From JADGGM01 sp027307005 (GTDB lineage Bacteria > Gemmatimonadota > Gemmatimonadetes > Gemmatimonadales > Gemmatimonadaceae): a stretch of 64,000 bases of DNA. The notes below the pieces were generated by a model. It worked only from the letters and a program-made list of their open reading frames with translations. It ran no database searches and was not told where the DNA came from. How positions within the stretch are numbered: position 1 is the stretch's first letter; every line of letters begins with the position of its first letter. Below are positions 52,156 to 60,609 of the stretch, in pieces. Position numbers and translations under genes: made by a program. The stretch is from the NCBI GenBank assembly GCA_035455745.1, contig DATIEP010000090.1:25929-89928 (forward strand), written 5' to 3'.

Positions 52156-53169
52156 CTACTCGCCGCAGAGTACTCGCGCGGCTTTCTCCGCGCCGGCGTC
52201 GTCCACGTCCATGTGAAAAACGGCGCGCAGCCGCGTGCGCGTCCACGCCGAGATCAACACGCCCTGCGCCGCCGCGCGCTCGGCGATGGCGCTGGCCTCG
52301 CACCCCGGCGGCACGTCGATCATCACGATGTTGGTATCCGGCGGCACTACACGCATGCCCGTCACGCCGTCCACGGACTGCGCGAACCGGCGCGCGCGCG
52401 CATGGTCATCCGCCAGCCGCTCCATGTGCGCGTCGAGTGCGTAGAGCACCGCGGCGGCAAGAAACCCGGATTGCCGCATGCCGCCGCCAAACCGCTTGCG
52501 CACCATCCATCCCTCACGCATGAGCGACGCCGGTCCCGCGAGCGCCGCGCCAACCGGGCAGCCGAGCCCCTTCGAGAAGGAGACCATCACGGTGTCGGCG
52601 CAGGCGGCGAAATCCGCCAGCGGCGTGCCCGATGCGACGTGCGCATTCCACAGCCGCGCGCCATCGAGATGAACGCCTAACGAGTGCTCGCGCGCCACGT
52701 CGCGAATGGCGCGCATTTCGTCGAGCGGGGTGATGACGCCGCCCGCGCCGTTGTGCGTGTTCTCGATGCACACCAGGCTCGCCGACAACGTGTACGGCGT
52801 GTATGGCCTGATCGCCGCTCGCAGCGACTCGGCATCCATCACCAGGCCGGCGCCCTGCACCGGCCGCACCTGTGCGCCGCAGAGCGCGGCAGCAGCGGCG
52901 GCCTCGTACATCATCACGTGCGATCCCGTGCCGAGCAGAATCTCGGTGCCGGGACGCGAGAGCAGCCACACGCCGGTTTGATTGGCCATCGTGCCGCTCG
53001 GGAAAAACAACGCCGCCTCTTTCCCGAGCAGCGAGGCGATGCGCGCTTCGAGTTTTTTGACGGTGGGATCGCCGTCCAGCACATCGTCGCCGATTTCGGC
53101 GGTGGCGATCGCCTGCCGCATTGCAGCAGTCGGACGCGTGACGGTATCGCTACGAAGATCGATCGGCAT
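52156..53169 (-). CDS. ltaE: Low-specificity L-threonine aldolase
   Basis: 337 residues. PLP fold: IDLRSDTVTRPTAAMRQAIA and GDDVLDGDPTVKKLEARIAS at the start, PSGTMANQ, ENTHNGAGGVITPLDEM, GVHLDGARLWNAHVASGTPL, and VSFSKGLGCPVGAALAGP with the PLP Lys. It splits L-threonine or allo-threonine to glycine and acetaldehyde. It is the last gene of a minus-strand run (aldolase to ltaE), 42 bases after the YihY gene. Start ATG at 53169 matches the family N-terminus. Confidence 0.95.
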   Translation of the reverse strand: MPIDLRSDTVTRPTAAMRQAIATAEIGDDVLDGDPTVKKLEARIASLLGKEAALFFPSGTMANQTGVWLLSRPGTEILLGTGSHVMMYEAAAAAALCGAQVRPVQGAGLVMDAESLRAAIRPYTPYTLSASLVCIENTHNGAGGVITPLDEMRAIRDVAREHSLGVHLDGARLWNAHVASGTPLADFAACADTVMVSFSKGLGCPVGAALAGPASLMREGWMVRKRFGGGMRQSGFLAAAVLYALDAHMERLADDHARARRFAQSVDGVTGMRVVPPDTNIVMIDVPPGCEASAIAERAAAQGVLISAWTRTRLRAVFHMDVDDAGAEKAARVLCGE

Positions 53170-53211
53170 GGTACTCGATGTGAGAACGCAGCAACCGTCC
53201 GGGCGCGACGG

Positions 53212-54126
53212 CTACTCCTCGAGCGTCTCGCGCTGGAGACGCCGCACGCGGCGCAGCTCGTACACCCGGCCGACTTCTCCGCCCAGGATGAAAATCACCG
53301 CTGCATAATAGACCCACATCACGATCACGACGAGGGCCGTCAGCGCGCCCGTATACAAGCTGCCCGGATTGAACCGCCCAACGTACGACGTGAACAACGC
53401 CTTGGCGAGCTCGAACAAGGCGCTCGTCACGATGGCAGCGAGCAGCGCGTATTGCCATCGGATTTTTCGGTTGGGCAGAAACTTGTACAGTGAAAAGAAC
53501 AGCAGCACCATGAAGGCCGATGCGATTACCGAGCCGACCGCGTACTCGAGCCGGCCCATTACCTCCTTCTGCAAGCCGATCCGCTGCAGCACGGCGACGC
53601 CGTGCGTCGTCGCGAGCCGCAGATAGGCGTTCACCGCCGTGTATGCCACGAAGAGAATCGTACTCACCACGGTGATCTCGATGTCGAACACCTTCCCCGC
53701 AATGATGCTGCGCTCGTGCTCGATGTCGAACACTTCGGCGAGCACACTGCGCAGCGTGCCGAACAGTCGCGTCGAGAACCACACGAATCCGATCAGGCTG
53801 TAGATGCCGACCGAGCGCCGTGCGCGGATCACATCATTGATGATTTTGTAGATCGGCGAGTCGGGGTTCTGGCTGTGCGGCGGCAGGAGCTGATCGATGA
53901 AGCGCCACAGATTCGCGGCCGACTGTGCCTCGGACTGGTTGAGGAGATAGCCGAGTCCCGAGAACAGGAGCAGCACGAACGGGACGGCGGCCAGCAGGAT
54001 GTTGAACGCAATGCCGCCGGCGAGGAAGAAGATGTTGTCTTCGCCCGCGTTGTCCCAGATTCGCTTGGCGTAATCCTTCGTTGCCGCCCAAAAACGTCGG
54101 GGCAGAGACACCGGCTGGTTGGGCAT
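53212..54126 (-). CDS. YihY/virulence factor BrkB family membrane protein
   Basis: 304 residues with six hydrophobic segments: FFLAGGIAFNILLAAVPFVL (family signature near residue 30), SIGIYSLIGFVWFSTRLFGT-type helix two, STILFVAYTAVNA, IASAFMVLLFFSLYKFLPNR, YALLAAIVTSALFELAKALF and VVIVMWVYYAAVIFILGGEV. The family was once thought to include RNase BN; its true role is unknown. Same strand as and 50 bases from the YtxH gene. Confidence 0.9.
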   Translation of the reverse strand: MPNQPVSLPRRFWAATKDYAKRIWDNAGEDNIFFLAGGIAFNILLAAVPFVLLLFSGLGYLLNQSEAQSAANLWRFIDQLLPPHSQNPDSPIYKIINDVIRARRSVGIYSLIGFVWFSTRLFGTLRSVLAEVFDIEHERSIIAGKVFDIEITVVSTILFVAYTAVNAYLRLATTHGVAVLQRIGLQKEVMGRLEYAVGSVIASAFMVLLFFSLYKFLPNRKIRWQYALLAAIVTSALFELAKALFTSYVGRFNPGSLYTGALTALVVIVMWVYYAAVIFILGGEVGRVYELRRVRRLQRETLEE

Positions 54127-54176
54127 GGCGTTGGCCGCGGTCGTCGGCCCAACGACGGAAGAGGAGATGGGAGCTC

Positions 54177-54674
54177 CTACTCGGACTCCGGGTCGGCCGA
54201 GTTCTTCGCGTCTTCGGTAGGCGCGAGCGTGGATCGCCGCGCGACCCGTGTCTGGCTGGTGGCGGCGCGGTAGTGCGCCTTCGATTGCGCGATGCGCGCC
54301 TCGAGGTCCAGCCGCGCCTGCTGCGCCGCTTCGCGTCCAGCACGGAAGGCTTCCTGTGCCTGGTGCTTGCGAATCTCGAGCGCCTCGCGGGCCGAATCGA
54401 GCCGGTCTTCGACGCTGCGCTTGGCTTGCTCGTATCGGTCAACGACGTTGTCCGACAGATCGCCTGCCGCGTCGCGCGCCAGGTGGGCGGCGCGGCGCGC
54501 GCGGCGGCGCAGTTGGCGGCGAGTCTCTTCGCCGGTTTGCGGCGCGAACAGCAACGCAACGCCTGCCCCGACCGCGAGCCCGACGAGAAACGACGTCGCG
54601 CCGCTGCCGCGGCGTTCGATCACGACGTACGGCTCGTCCTCGTCTTCGTCTTCGTAGCGCGTCCTGTGCTTCAT
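54177..54674 (-). CDS. YtxH-domain membrane protein
   Basis: 165 residues from the ATG at 54674, which has GAGGA four bases upstream; the longer frame to 55103 overlaps the regulator gene. An acidic N-terminus (EDEDEDEPY), one glycine-rich helix (TSFLVGLAVGAGVALLFAPQ) followed by TGEETRRQLRRRA, the YtxH signature, then a long charged coiled coil with Arg/Ala repeats (about 65-145). Such proteins are linked to envelope stress in Bacillus; here the partner may be the regulator upstream. Confidence 0.88.
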   Translation of the reverse strand: MKHRTRYEDEDEDEPYVVIERRGSGATSFLVGLAVGAGVALLFAPQTGEETRRQLRRRARRAAHLARDAAGDLSDNVVDRYEQAKRSVEDRLDSAREALEIRKHQAQEAFRAGREAAQQARLDLEARIAQSKAHYRAATSQTRVARRSTLAPTEDAKNSADPESE

Positions 54675-54694
54675 GTCCTCATCTCCTCGTCTCC

Positions 54695-56161
54695 TCACCG
54701 GCGACCCTTCGATTTCTGTCGGACCACGTCCTTGTCCTTGACGGATCCGAAGCTCTTCACGTTTCGCGCCGCCGCATCGGGCTCGACGTCGTCTTCCGCC
54801 GGTTCCACCAGCGCGGCGAGTTCGGCGCGAACCTCTCCCGGTGTGGCGCCCAGCATGTGCGCCGTTCGTTCCACGTCGCCGCCGGTCATCGACAACGTCT
54901 TGAGCGTAAGTTGTCGCCGTGCATCGGCCAATGTCGATCCGACAGGAAGCGACACCGCCGCCGGCGCCTCGGTCGAATTGCGCAGATGGCGTGGAACGAC
55001 ATCGTTCAGCCCGATCGTGGTGCCGCGCGACATGATGACCGCACGCTCCACCGCGTTCTTCAGCTCGCGCACGTTCCCCGGCCATTGATAAGAGAGAATC
55101 CAATCCATGGCGGCGTCATCGAATCCTGTCACCTTTTTCCCGTTCTGTTGGGAGAACCGCGCCAGAAATTCCGTCGCCAGCAAGCGCAGATCGCCCATCC
55201 GTTCCCGCAAAGGAGGCAAATACAGCTCGACGACAGCCAACCGGTAGTACAGGTCCTCGCGCAGCTCGCCTGCGGCGAGCGCCTTCTGCAAGTCTCTGTT
55301 CGTCGCGGCGACGACGCGGATGTCGACGTCGATTTCTTTCTTCCCGCCCAGCCTCCGCACCTGACGCGACTCGAGCGCACGCAGCAGCTTGACCTGGATA
55401 TCGGGCGCCATTTCCGCGACCTCGTCCAGAAACAATGTGCCCTCGTGCGCCATCTCGAACGCACCCGGCTTTTCGTTGGTCGAGCCGGTGAAGGCGCCCC
55501 TCTCATGCCCGAACAATTCGTTCTCGAGAATGTCCTTGGGCAGCGCAGCACAGTTGAGGGCGAGGAATGGCCCGCGCGCACGCTCGCTCTTCTGATGAAC
55601 CGCGCGCGCCACCAATTCCTTGCCGGTTCCCGACTCGCCGAGAATCAGCACGCTTGCCGTCGATGGCGCAACCGCGTCGATGACCTGATAGACGCTGCGC
55701 ATCGCATCCGACTGGCCGGTCAGTTCACCGTAGTGCGTGAGTGCCTGCAGCTCCGACGCGAGCGCGCGGTTGGTTTGCTTGACCTGAAATTTCTCGAGCG
55801 CCTTTGGGATGAGCGCTTTGAGGCGATTCAGCTTTTCCGCGGTGAGCGGTTTCTCGATGTAGTCGTACGCCCCTTGCCGCATCGCCTGCACCGCGGAATC
55901 GACCGTGGCCTGGCCCGTAATGATGATGCATTCGCTCGTGATCTCGCGCGATTGCATTTCCTGCAGCAAGGCGAGTCCGTCGAGTTTAGGCATCTTGAGG
56001 TCGGCCAGGATCACGCCGAACGTGCCCGCGAGCAGGCTCTCGAGCGCCTTCTGCCCATCGGCAGCGACGTCGACCGCATACCCTTCTTCTTCGAGGACGG
56101 CGCTCAGGCCGGCCGCGATGCTGCGCTCGTCGTCGGCGATGAGAATCTTGGGCGTATCCAT
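54695..56161 (-). CDS. NtrC-family sigma-54-dependent response regulator
   Basis: 488 residues. Receiver domain with IADDERSIAAG and VILADLKMPKLDG (phospho-Asp); AAA+ domain with GESGTGKELVARAVH, ELFGHERGAFTGSTNEKPG, GTLFLDEVAEMAPDIQVKLL and LREDLYYRLAVVELYLPPLR; C-terminal Fis-type region (about 425-465) and a basic tail. The sigma-54-contact loop reads GAFTGS instead of GAFTGA. It starts 3 bases after the degenerate kinase gene and is presumably its partner. Targets are unknown; no -24/-12 promoter was recognised nearby. Confidence 0.93.
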   Translation of the reverse strand: MDTPKILIADDERSIAAGLSAVLEEEGYAVDVAADGQKALESLLAGTFGVILADLKMPKLDGLALLQEMQSREITSECIIITGQATVDSAVQAMRQGAYDYIEKPLTAEKLNRLKALIPKALEKFQVKQTNRALASELQALTHYGELTGQSDAMRSVYQVIDAVAPSTASVLILGESGTGKELVARAVHQKSERARGPFLALNCAALPKDILENELFGHERGAFTGSTNEKPGAFEMAHEGTLFLDEVAEMAPDIQVKLLRALESRQVRRLGGKKEIDVDIRVVAATNRDLQKALAAGELREDLYYRLAVVELYLPPLRERMGDLRLLATEFLARFSQQNGKKVTGFDDAAMDWILSYQWPGNVRELKNAVERAVIMSRGTTIGLNDVVPRHLRNSTEAPAAVSLPVGSTLADARRQLTLKTLSMTGGDVERTAHMLGATPGEVRAELAALVEPAEDDVEPDAAARNVKSFGSVKDKDVVRQKSKGRR

Positions 56162-56164
56162 GGC

Positions 56165-56821
56165 CTAGGTCTGCAACTCCTCTCGCCCTGAATCGGCGCG
56201 GGGGAAAATGATAGTAACGCCGTCCACTCCATCGACCACCCGAAGACCTGCGTCGAGCGCAGCGTCTTTCACGCCATCGCTCAACCGCAGCGCATTCTCT
56301 CCTGCCGGCCGCGCATCGCCCGTGGTTCCTTTGCGAATCACGGTCACTGCGATCTCGTCGCCCTGCTCACCGGGTCGTACGCCGCATTCTGCTTCACCCG
56401 CGGGGAGCGTCACCATGTCCACTGCCGCTGCCAGCACGAGTCGAACGGCGTGCGAATCCGCTTTTGTCTCGAGCGGCACATCCGGTGCCGACCAAACCGA
56501 GAGCGATCCGCCCTCGGCCGCTGCGGCCGCCCCGTACAAGGTGGCCAGCCGCTTGAGCATCTGGTGCAAATCTATCGGCTCACGTGGCGGACGCGCCAAC
56601 GCAAGCAGCGCCTCGAGTCGCTCGGTCAACGTCTCGAGCTCGAAGTACGCTGCATCCGCAAATCGCGTGACGCTCGCGGCGTCGACGCCTCGCGCCAGCC
56701 TGGCGCGCAGCACCTCGAGGTTGAGGGCGAGTGCATTGAGCGGATTCTTGAGCTCGTGTGTAGCGCGCTCGGTCAGGCGCTCGAGCGCCGCATGCCAGCG
56801 CGCTTCGACGGCGTTGGTTAT
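56165..56821 (-). CDS. Histidine-kinase-like protein with degenerate ATPase domain (ChpT/Spo0B-like)
   Basis: 218 residues if started at ATA, 56821. A DHp helix pair with an intact H-box (ERATHELKNPLNALALNLEV) is followed by FELETLTERLEALLALARPP and a C-terminal half in the position of the HATPase that lacks the N-box Asn (reads VRLVLAAAVDMVTLPAG), the DxGxG motif and the GLGL box. That layout matches phosphotransferases such as ChpT and Spo0B more than an ATP-using kinase. No ATG, GTG or TTG lies in frame near the start; ATA overlaps the aldolase stop (GAATAACC) and has GGAGG 7 bases upstream. It precedes the NtrC-type regulator by 3 bases. Confidence 0.7.
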   Translation of the reverse strand: MTNAVEARWHAALERLTERATHELKNPLNALALNLEVLRARLARGVDAASVTRFADAAYFELETLTERLEALLALARPPREPIDLHQMLKRLATLYGAAAAAEGGSLSVWSAPDVPLETKADSHAVRLVLAAAVDMVTLPAGEAECGVRPGEQGDEIAVTVIRKGTTGDARPAGENALRLSDGVKDAALDAGLRVVDGVDGVTIIFPRADSGREELQT

Positions 56822-58224
56822 TCGCCCGCCTCCGCGTCGTCCGGCGCCACGTGCACGGCGACCGGCGCCCCCGGCGCACGATGCATCGTCGGCGCCTTGA
56901 CGAAGCGCGCGACCGTGTCCGCCGTGTTCGACACGCGCAGCTGCTCGAACAGAAAGCCGAAGGTCTGATCGTACGCCGTGGCGAGCTCCGACTTCACCGA
57001 TGCCGGCATATCCCAGATGTCCCGCTTGAACGGGCCCAACGCCTTCTTGCGCGTCTTGTAATAGAACTGCTCGTCGGAGTCCTTCGGTTTGCGCTCCTCC
57101 TTCGCATTCTCGTCGAGCCACGTGTAGATCCGGCTCCGTAAGGCATCCGGCATGTGGTCGTAGAGAATGTTCTGGAAGTTCGTGGCGAGGTGGATCTCGC
57201 ACGCCTCGACGCGCGGGAAGTTGTTGAACGCGTTGTCGGGGAGCGTGGACGCGCCGTGTTGGACGGCGCCCGCCATGCCATAATCCGTTCGCGCGACCTT
57301 GGACAGTTCTTCGAGCGCCGGCAGGTCCAGCTTGACCGCCGCGATCGTGCCGTCGGGGAGCACCACGCCGCCGTGCGATGTGCCGGTCTGCACGCTGATC
57401 TTCGAGAGACCGTCGACGGTCGCACCGCTCCGCTCCTTGAGCGTGGCGTTGAATCCCTCCATGAACGCCCGCAACTCGGGCACGGTGCTGTTGTGCGCGC
57501 CGACTTCTCCGATCTCGCCGCCCACCGAGATCGTGACACCATCCGGCTGGATCTCGCGAATGTAGCGCGTGATGTCCACGGCCGTCTGATAGTTGACCCG
57601 CTGCTGCTCGTCGAGCGTCGCGAGCGAGATGTCGACTAACGTCGATGTGTCGACGTCGATGTTGAAAAAGCCGGACGCGATCGCTTCCTGTGCCAACTGC
57701 TTGACGGCCGCGACTTCACCCCGCCGGTCGACGGCGAACTTCTTTGCGTTCACCTGGAAGTGATCGCCCTGCACGAACAGCGGCCCGCGGAATCCTTCGC
57801 GCAGCGCCGCGGCCAGCATGACCGCGACGTACTCGCGCGGGCGTTGGTCGGTGTAGGCGATCTCGGAGCGAGCGATCTCGACGACGAACGCGCCCGCGTT
57901 CTGCTTGACGGCAGTACGAAACACCGCGCGTGCGGTGTCGTACGCCATGCCGCGAACGTTGATGGCCGGCACGGTGAATCCGTGCGTCTTGCCCTTGCCG
58001 CGCGCGAGATAAAAATCGTGGATGCTCGACGGACGCACGCCCGCGGCCTGGCCGATTTCCCACAGCAGCCACTGGGCGTGATCCTTGGTTTGTCCCTGCG
58101 CGAACACCGCCTCCCGTACCAGCTCGTCCATCGCTTCTGTCTGGAGCACGGCCTCGTTTACGAGCGTCACTCGACCGTGTTCGACCTTGACGTCATTGCC
58201 GAACTGATGCACCCAGCCCCCCAA
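56818..58224 (-). CDS. fba: Class II fructose-bisphosphate aldolase family protein
   Basis: 468 residues, longer than the usual 300-360. GFTVPAINVRGMAYDTARAV near residue 83, PLFVQGDHFQVNAKKF (Asp/His zinc site), GFFNIDVDTSTLVDISLATL, GGEIGEVGAHNSTVPELRAF and KISVQTGTSHGGVVLPDG show the class II barrel. The extra length is an N-terminal extension of about 80 residues and a C-terminal helical tail (about 380-468). It probably acts in glycolysis/gluconeogenesis alongside pyruvate kinase, two genes upstream. Its stop codon overlaps the ATA start of the kinase-like gene. Confidence 0.88.
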   Translation of the reverse strand: MGGWVHQFGNDVKVEHGRVTLVNEAVLQTEAMDELVREAVFAQGQTKDHAQWLLWEIGQAAGVRPSSIHDFYLARGKGKTHGFTVPAINVRGMAYDTARAVFRTAVKQNAGAFVVEIARSEIAYTDQRPREYVAVMLAAALREGFRGPLFVQGDHFQVNAKKFAVDRRGEVAAVKQLAQEAIASGFFNIDVDTSTLVDISLATLDEQQRVNYQTAVDITRYIREIQPDGVTISVGGEIGEVGAHNSTVPELRAFMEGFNATLKERSGATVDGLSKISVQTGTSHGGVVLPDGTIAAVKLDLPALEELSKVARTDYGMAGAVQHGASTLPDNAFNNFPRVEACEIHLATNFQNILYDHMPDALRSRIYTWLDENAKEERKPKDSDEQFYYKTRKKALGPFKRDIWDMPASVKSELATAYDQTFGFLFEQLRVSNTADTVARFVKAPTMHRAPGAPVAVHVAPDDAEAGE

Positions 58225-58242
58225 GCGCGAAAGACGACACTG

Positions 58243-58265
58243 TCATGCCGCGCGCAGCGGCATGA
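58243..58265 (-). terminator. Hairpin between the MBL hydrolase and aldolase genes
   Basis: TCATGCCGC and GCGGCATGA pair perfectly (9 bp) around a GCGCA loop, 41 bases after the MBL hydrolase stop and 18 bases before the aldolase start. It may terminate or attenuate between the genes, or lie in the aldolase leader as a regulatory hairpin. No T-tract follows. Confidence 0.45.
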
Positions 58266-58305
58266 GGAGAACTCTGACCGACCGGGCCAGCGCCCGCAAG
58301 GGGCG

Positions 58306-59091
58306 TCACGATCCGTCGACCCTGACCGTAAGGCCATCGAACGCCGGCGCGATCCCGCGCGGGAGCTCTGCCTCGAGATCGGCGTGCCGATTGTGATGCG
58401 TGAGGTGCGTGAAGTACGTGCGCGGCGCGCCGATTGCCCGCGCGGTTTCGATCGCTTCGGCAACGCTCAGATGGGTTGGATGCGATGTGCGCAAGAGCGC
58501 GTTGAGCACCAACACTTCCACGCCGCGAAACGCCTCCATCGCGTCGGGCGGAATCCGCTTTGCGTCCGTCACGTACGCGATCGGCCCAACGCGGTACGCC
58601 AGCACCGGAAGCTCCCCGTGCGGCACCGGCACCGGGAGCACCACGGCGTCGCCGATGCGCACCGCCTCGCCGTCGCGCAGCGGATGCGCGTGGCCTTCCG
58701 GTTTCGACGTGCCCGGCGGAGGGCGCACCCCATCGTCGAAGATGTAGGGGAATCGTTGGGCGAGCTGCTCGAGCGTGCGCGGCGAGCCATAGAGCGGCAG
58801 CGGCGCGCCGCGCCGCACCGAGACCGCGCGCAGATCATCGATGCCGTGCGTGTGATCCGCGTGCTCGTGCGTGAACAACACCGCATCGATGCGATCGATG
58901 TCGTTGGCGATGAGCTGCAGCCGCAACTCGGGCGCCGTATCGATGAGGAGCCGCGTGCCGCTGTCGGTTTCGATCACCGCACTCGTGCGCGTTCGCCGGT
59001 CGCGCGGGTCCGGCGACCGGCACACGGCGCAATTGCATCCGATCTGCGGAACGCCGAAGCTCGTCCCGGTGCCTAAAAATGTCAGCTTCAC
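58306..59091 (-). CDS. MBL-fold metallo-hydrolase (PhnP-like)
   Basis: 261 residues from GTG at 59091, overlapping the pyk stop by 4 bases. It begins KLTFLGTGTSFGVPQIGCNC; the CxC..C cluster (CNCAVC) before SPDPRDRRTRTS is the structural zinc site of the PhnP subgroup. The catalytic motif is FTHEHADHTHGIDDL, with further ligands in HGELPVLAYRVG-type and THLTHHNRHADLE segments. PhnP is a cyclic phosphodiesterase; the exact substrate is unknown here. The frame is open to 59505 but that part lies inside pyk. Confidence 0.9.
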   Translation of the reverse strand: MKLTFLGTGTSFGVPQIGCNCAVCRSPDPRDRRTRTSAVIETDSGTRLLIDTAPELRLQLIANDIDRIDAVLFTHEHADHTHGIDDLRAVSVRRGAPLPLYGSPRTLEQLAQRFPYIFDDGVRPPPGTSKPEGHAHPLRDGEAVRIGDAVVLPVPVPHGELPVLAYRVGPIAYVTDAKRIPPDAMEAFRGVEVLVLNALLRTSHPTHLSVAEAIETARAIGAPRTYFTHLTHHNRHADLEAELPRGIAPAFDGLTVRVDGS

Positions 59092-60506
59092 ACGTGCTCG
59101 ACGCGCAGCAGGTTCGTCGTGCCCGGGACGTCGAACGGGACGCCGGCGGTGACGAGGATCCGGTCGCCCGCCTTCGCAAACCCCGACGCTTTCACCGCGC
59201 GGCTGCCGTGCTCGAACATCTCTTCGTAGGTCGCGGCCGTCGGCACGAGCTCCGGGTGCACACCCCACACGAGCGCGAGCTGCCGGTAGGTCCGCTCGAC
59301 ATCCGTGATTGCGCAGATCGGAACGCCGGGTCGGTGCGCCGATACGATGCGCGCGGTGAATCCGCTCTTCGTGAACACCATGACGACCGGCGCGTCGAGC
59401 GAGCTCGCCGCGGCCGCGGTGGCAGCCGCGATCGCGTCTTCGGTGGACACGGCCGCATCGGACTCGCGGCGCGCGAGCATTTTGGCCGGCTGCGGAATGG
59501 GGCACCGCTCGATTTCGAGGATGATGCGGGTCATCGCGTGCACGGCGAGCTGCGGATACTCGCCCGCTGCCGTCTCGGCCGACAGCATCACGGCGTCGGT
59601 CCCGTCCAGAATCGCGTTGGCCACGTCGCTGGCTTCGGCGCGCGTCGGGCGCGGATGCGTCACCATCGATTCGAGCATCTGCGTGGCCGTGATCACCGGC
59701 CTGCCTAACGCATTGGCCAGCGCGATGATGCGCTTCTGCGCGAGCGGCACTTCTTCGAACGGCAACTCGACGCCCAGGTCGCCGCGCGCGACCATCACCG
59801 CATCGGAGGCCTCGAGGATGGCGCGGATGTTCGCCAGCGCGGTGTCCTTCTCGATCTTGGCAACGATGAGTAGATCCTTGGGGAGGAGCGCGCGCAGCAA
59901 GGCGATGTCGTCCGCCCGCCTAACGAAGCTCAGCGCCAGATAGTCGAGCCCCTGTTCGATCGCGAACGTGATGTCGGCGCGATCCTTGTCGGTGATCGAC
60001 GGCGCCGACACGTCGACGCCCGGCAGGTTGATCCCCTTGTGGCTCCGGAGCTGCCCGCCGTGCACGACGCGCACCCGGACGCGCGGCTTGGCCACATCCA
60101 ACACGACGAGATCGATGAGCCCATCGTCCATCAGCACGCGATCGCCGACGCTCACATCATCGGCAAGCGCGCGATAGGTGACGGGGATCTCGCCTGCGCG
60201 CACCTGGTCTTCGGGAACGAGCACGACGTCGGCGCCCGGCGCCAGCTCGACCGGCGCCGGCAAATCACCGACGCGAATGCGCGGGCCCTGCAGATCGCCG
60301 AGGATGGCCACGGGGCGGTCGAGCTCTCGTGCGATGCGCCGCACGGTCGCGATCGTCGCGGCGTGCTGCTCGTGGGTCCCATGTGAAAAATTGATGCGGG
60401 CGACGTTGAGACCCGCATCCATGAGGCTGCGCAGCACATCGGGCGAGCAGCTCGCGGGCCCAAGGGTGCAGACGACCTTCGTTCGGGCAAAAGGTGATGG
60501 CGGCAT
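59088..60506 (-). CDS. pyk: Pyruvate kinase
   Basis: 472 residues. Conserved blocks: TKVVCTLGPASCSPDVLRSL, LNVARINFSHGTHEQHAATI, AILGDLQGPRIRVGDL, SITDKDRADITFAIEQGLDY, IVAKIEKDTALANI (catalytic Lys), VMVARGDLGVELPFEEVPLA and TATQMLESMVTHPRPTRAEA. A normal beta-barrel insert and C-terminal allosteric domain are present. It makes pyruvate and ATP from phosphoenolpyruvate. First gene of the minus-strand run, divergent from the lipoprotein at 60610 with 103 bases between them. Confidence 0.96.
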   Translation of the reverse strand: MPPSPFARTKVVCTLGPASCSPDVLRSLMDAGLNVARINFSHGTHEQHAATIATVRRIARELDRPVAILGDLQGPRIRVGDLPAPVELAPGADVVLVPEDQVRAGEIPVTYRALADDVSVGDRVLMDDGLIDLVVLDVAKPRVRVRVVHGGQLRSHKGINLPGVDVSAPSITDKDRADITFAIEQGLDYLALSFVRRADDIALLRALLPKDLLIVAKIEKDTALANIRAILEASDAVMVARGDLGVELPFEEVPLAQKRIIALANALGRPVITATQMLESMVTHPRPTRAEASDVANAILDGTDAVMLSAETAAGEYPQLAVHAMTRIILEIERCPIPQPAKMLARRESDAAVSTEDAIAAATAAAASSLDAPVVMVFTKSGFTARIVSAHRPGVPICAITDVERTYRQLALVWGVHPELVPTAATYEEMFEHGSRAVKASGFAKAGDRILVTAGVPFDVPGTTNLLRVEHV

Positions 60507-60609
60507 GGTGCTTTGAATCGTAAGACCGGCATAAAGAAAAGGAAGCGCGCATTAACACGCGACCTCTGCCTTCGTCTTACGAGCACAAGCACTCTCTGAC
60601 GAGGAGCGT

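Noticed and set aside
56822..57202. Longer N-terminus for the degenerate kinase inside the aldolase gene
   Set aside because: The upstream in-frame sequence is an Arg/Gly/Ala-rich shadow of the aldolase frame, and the aldolase itself is clearly coding there.
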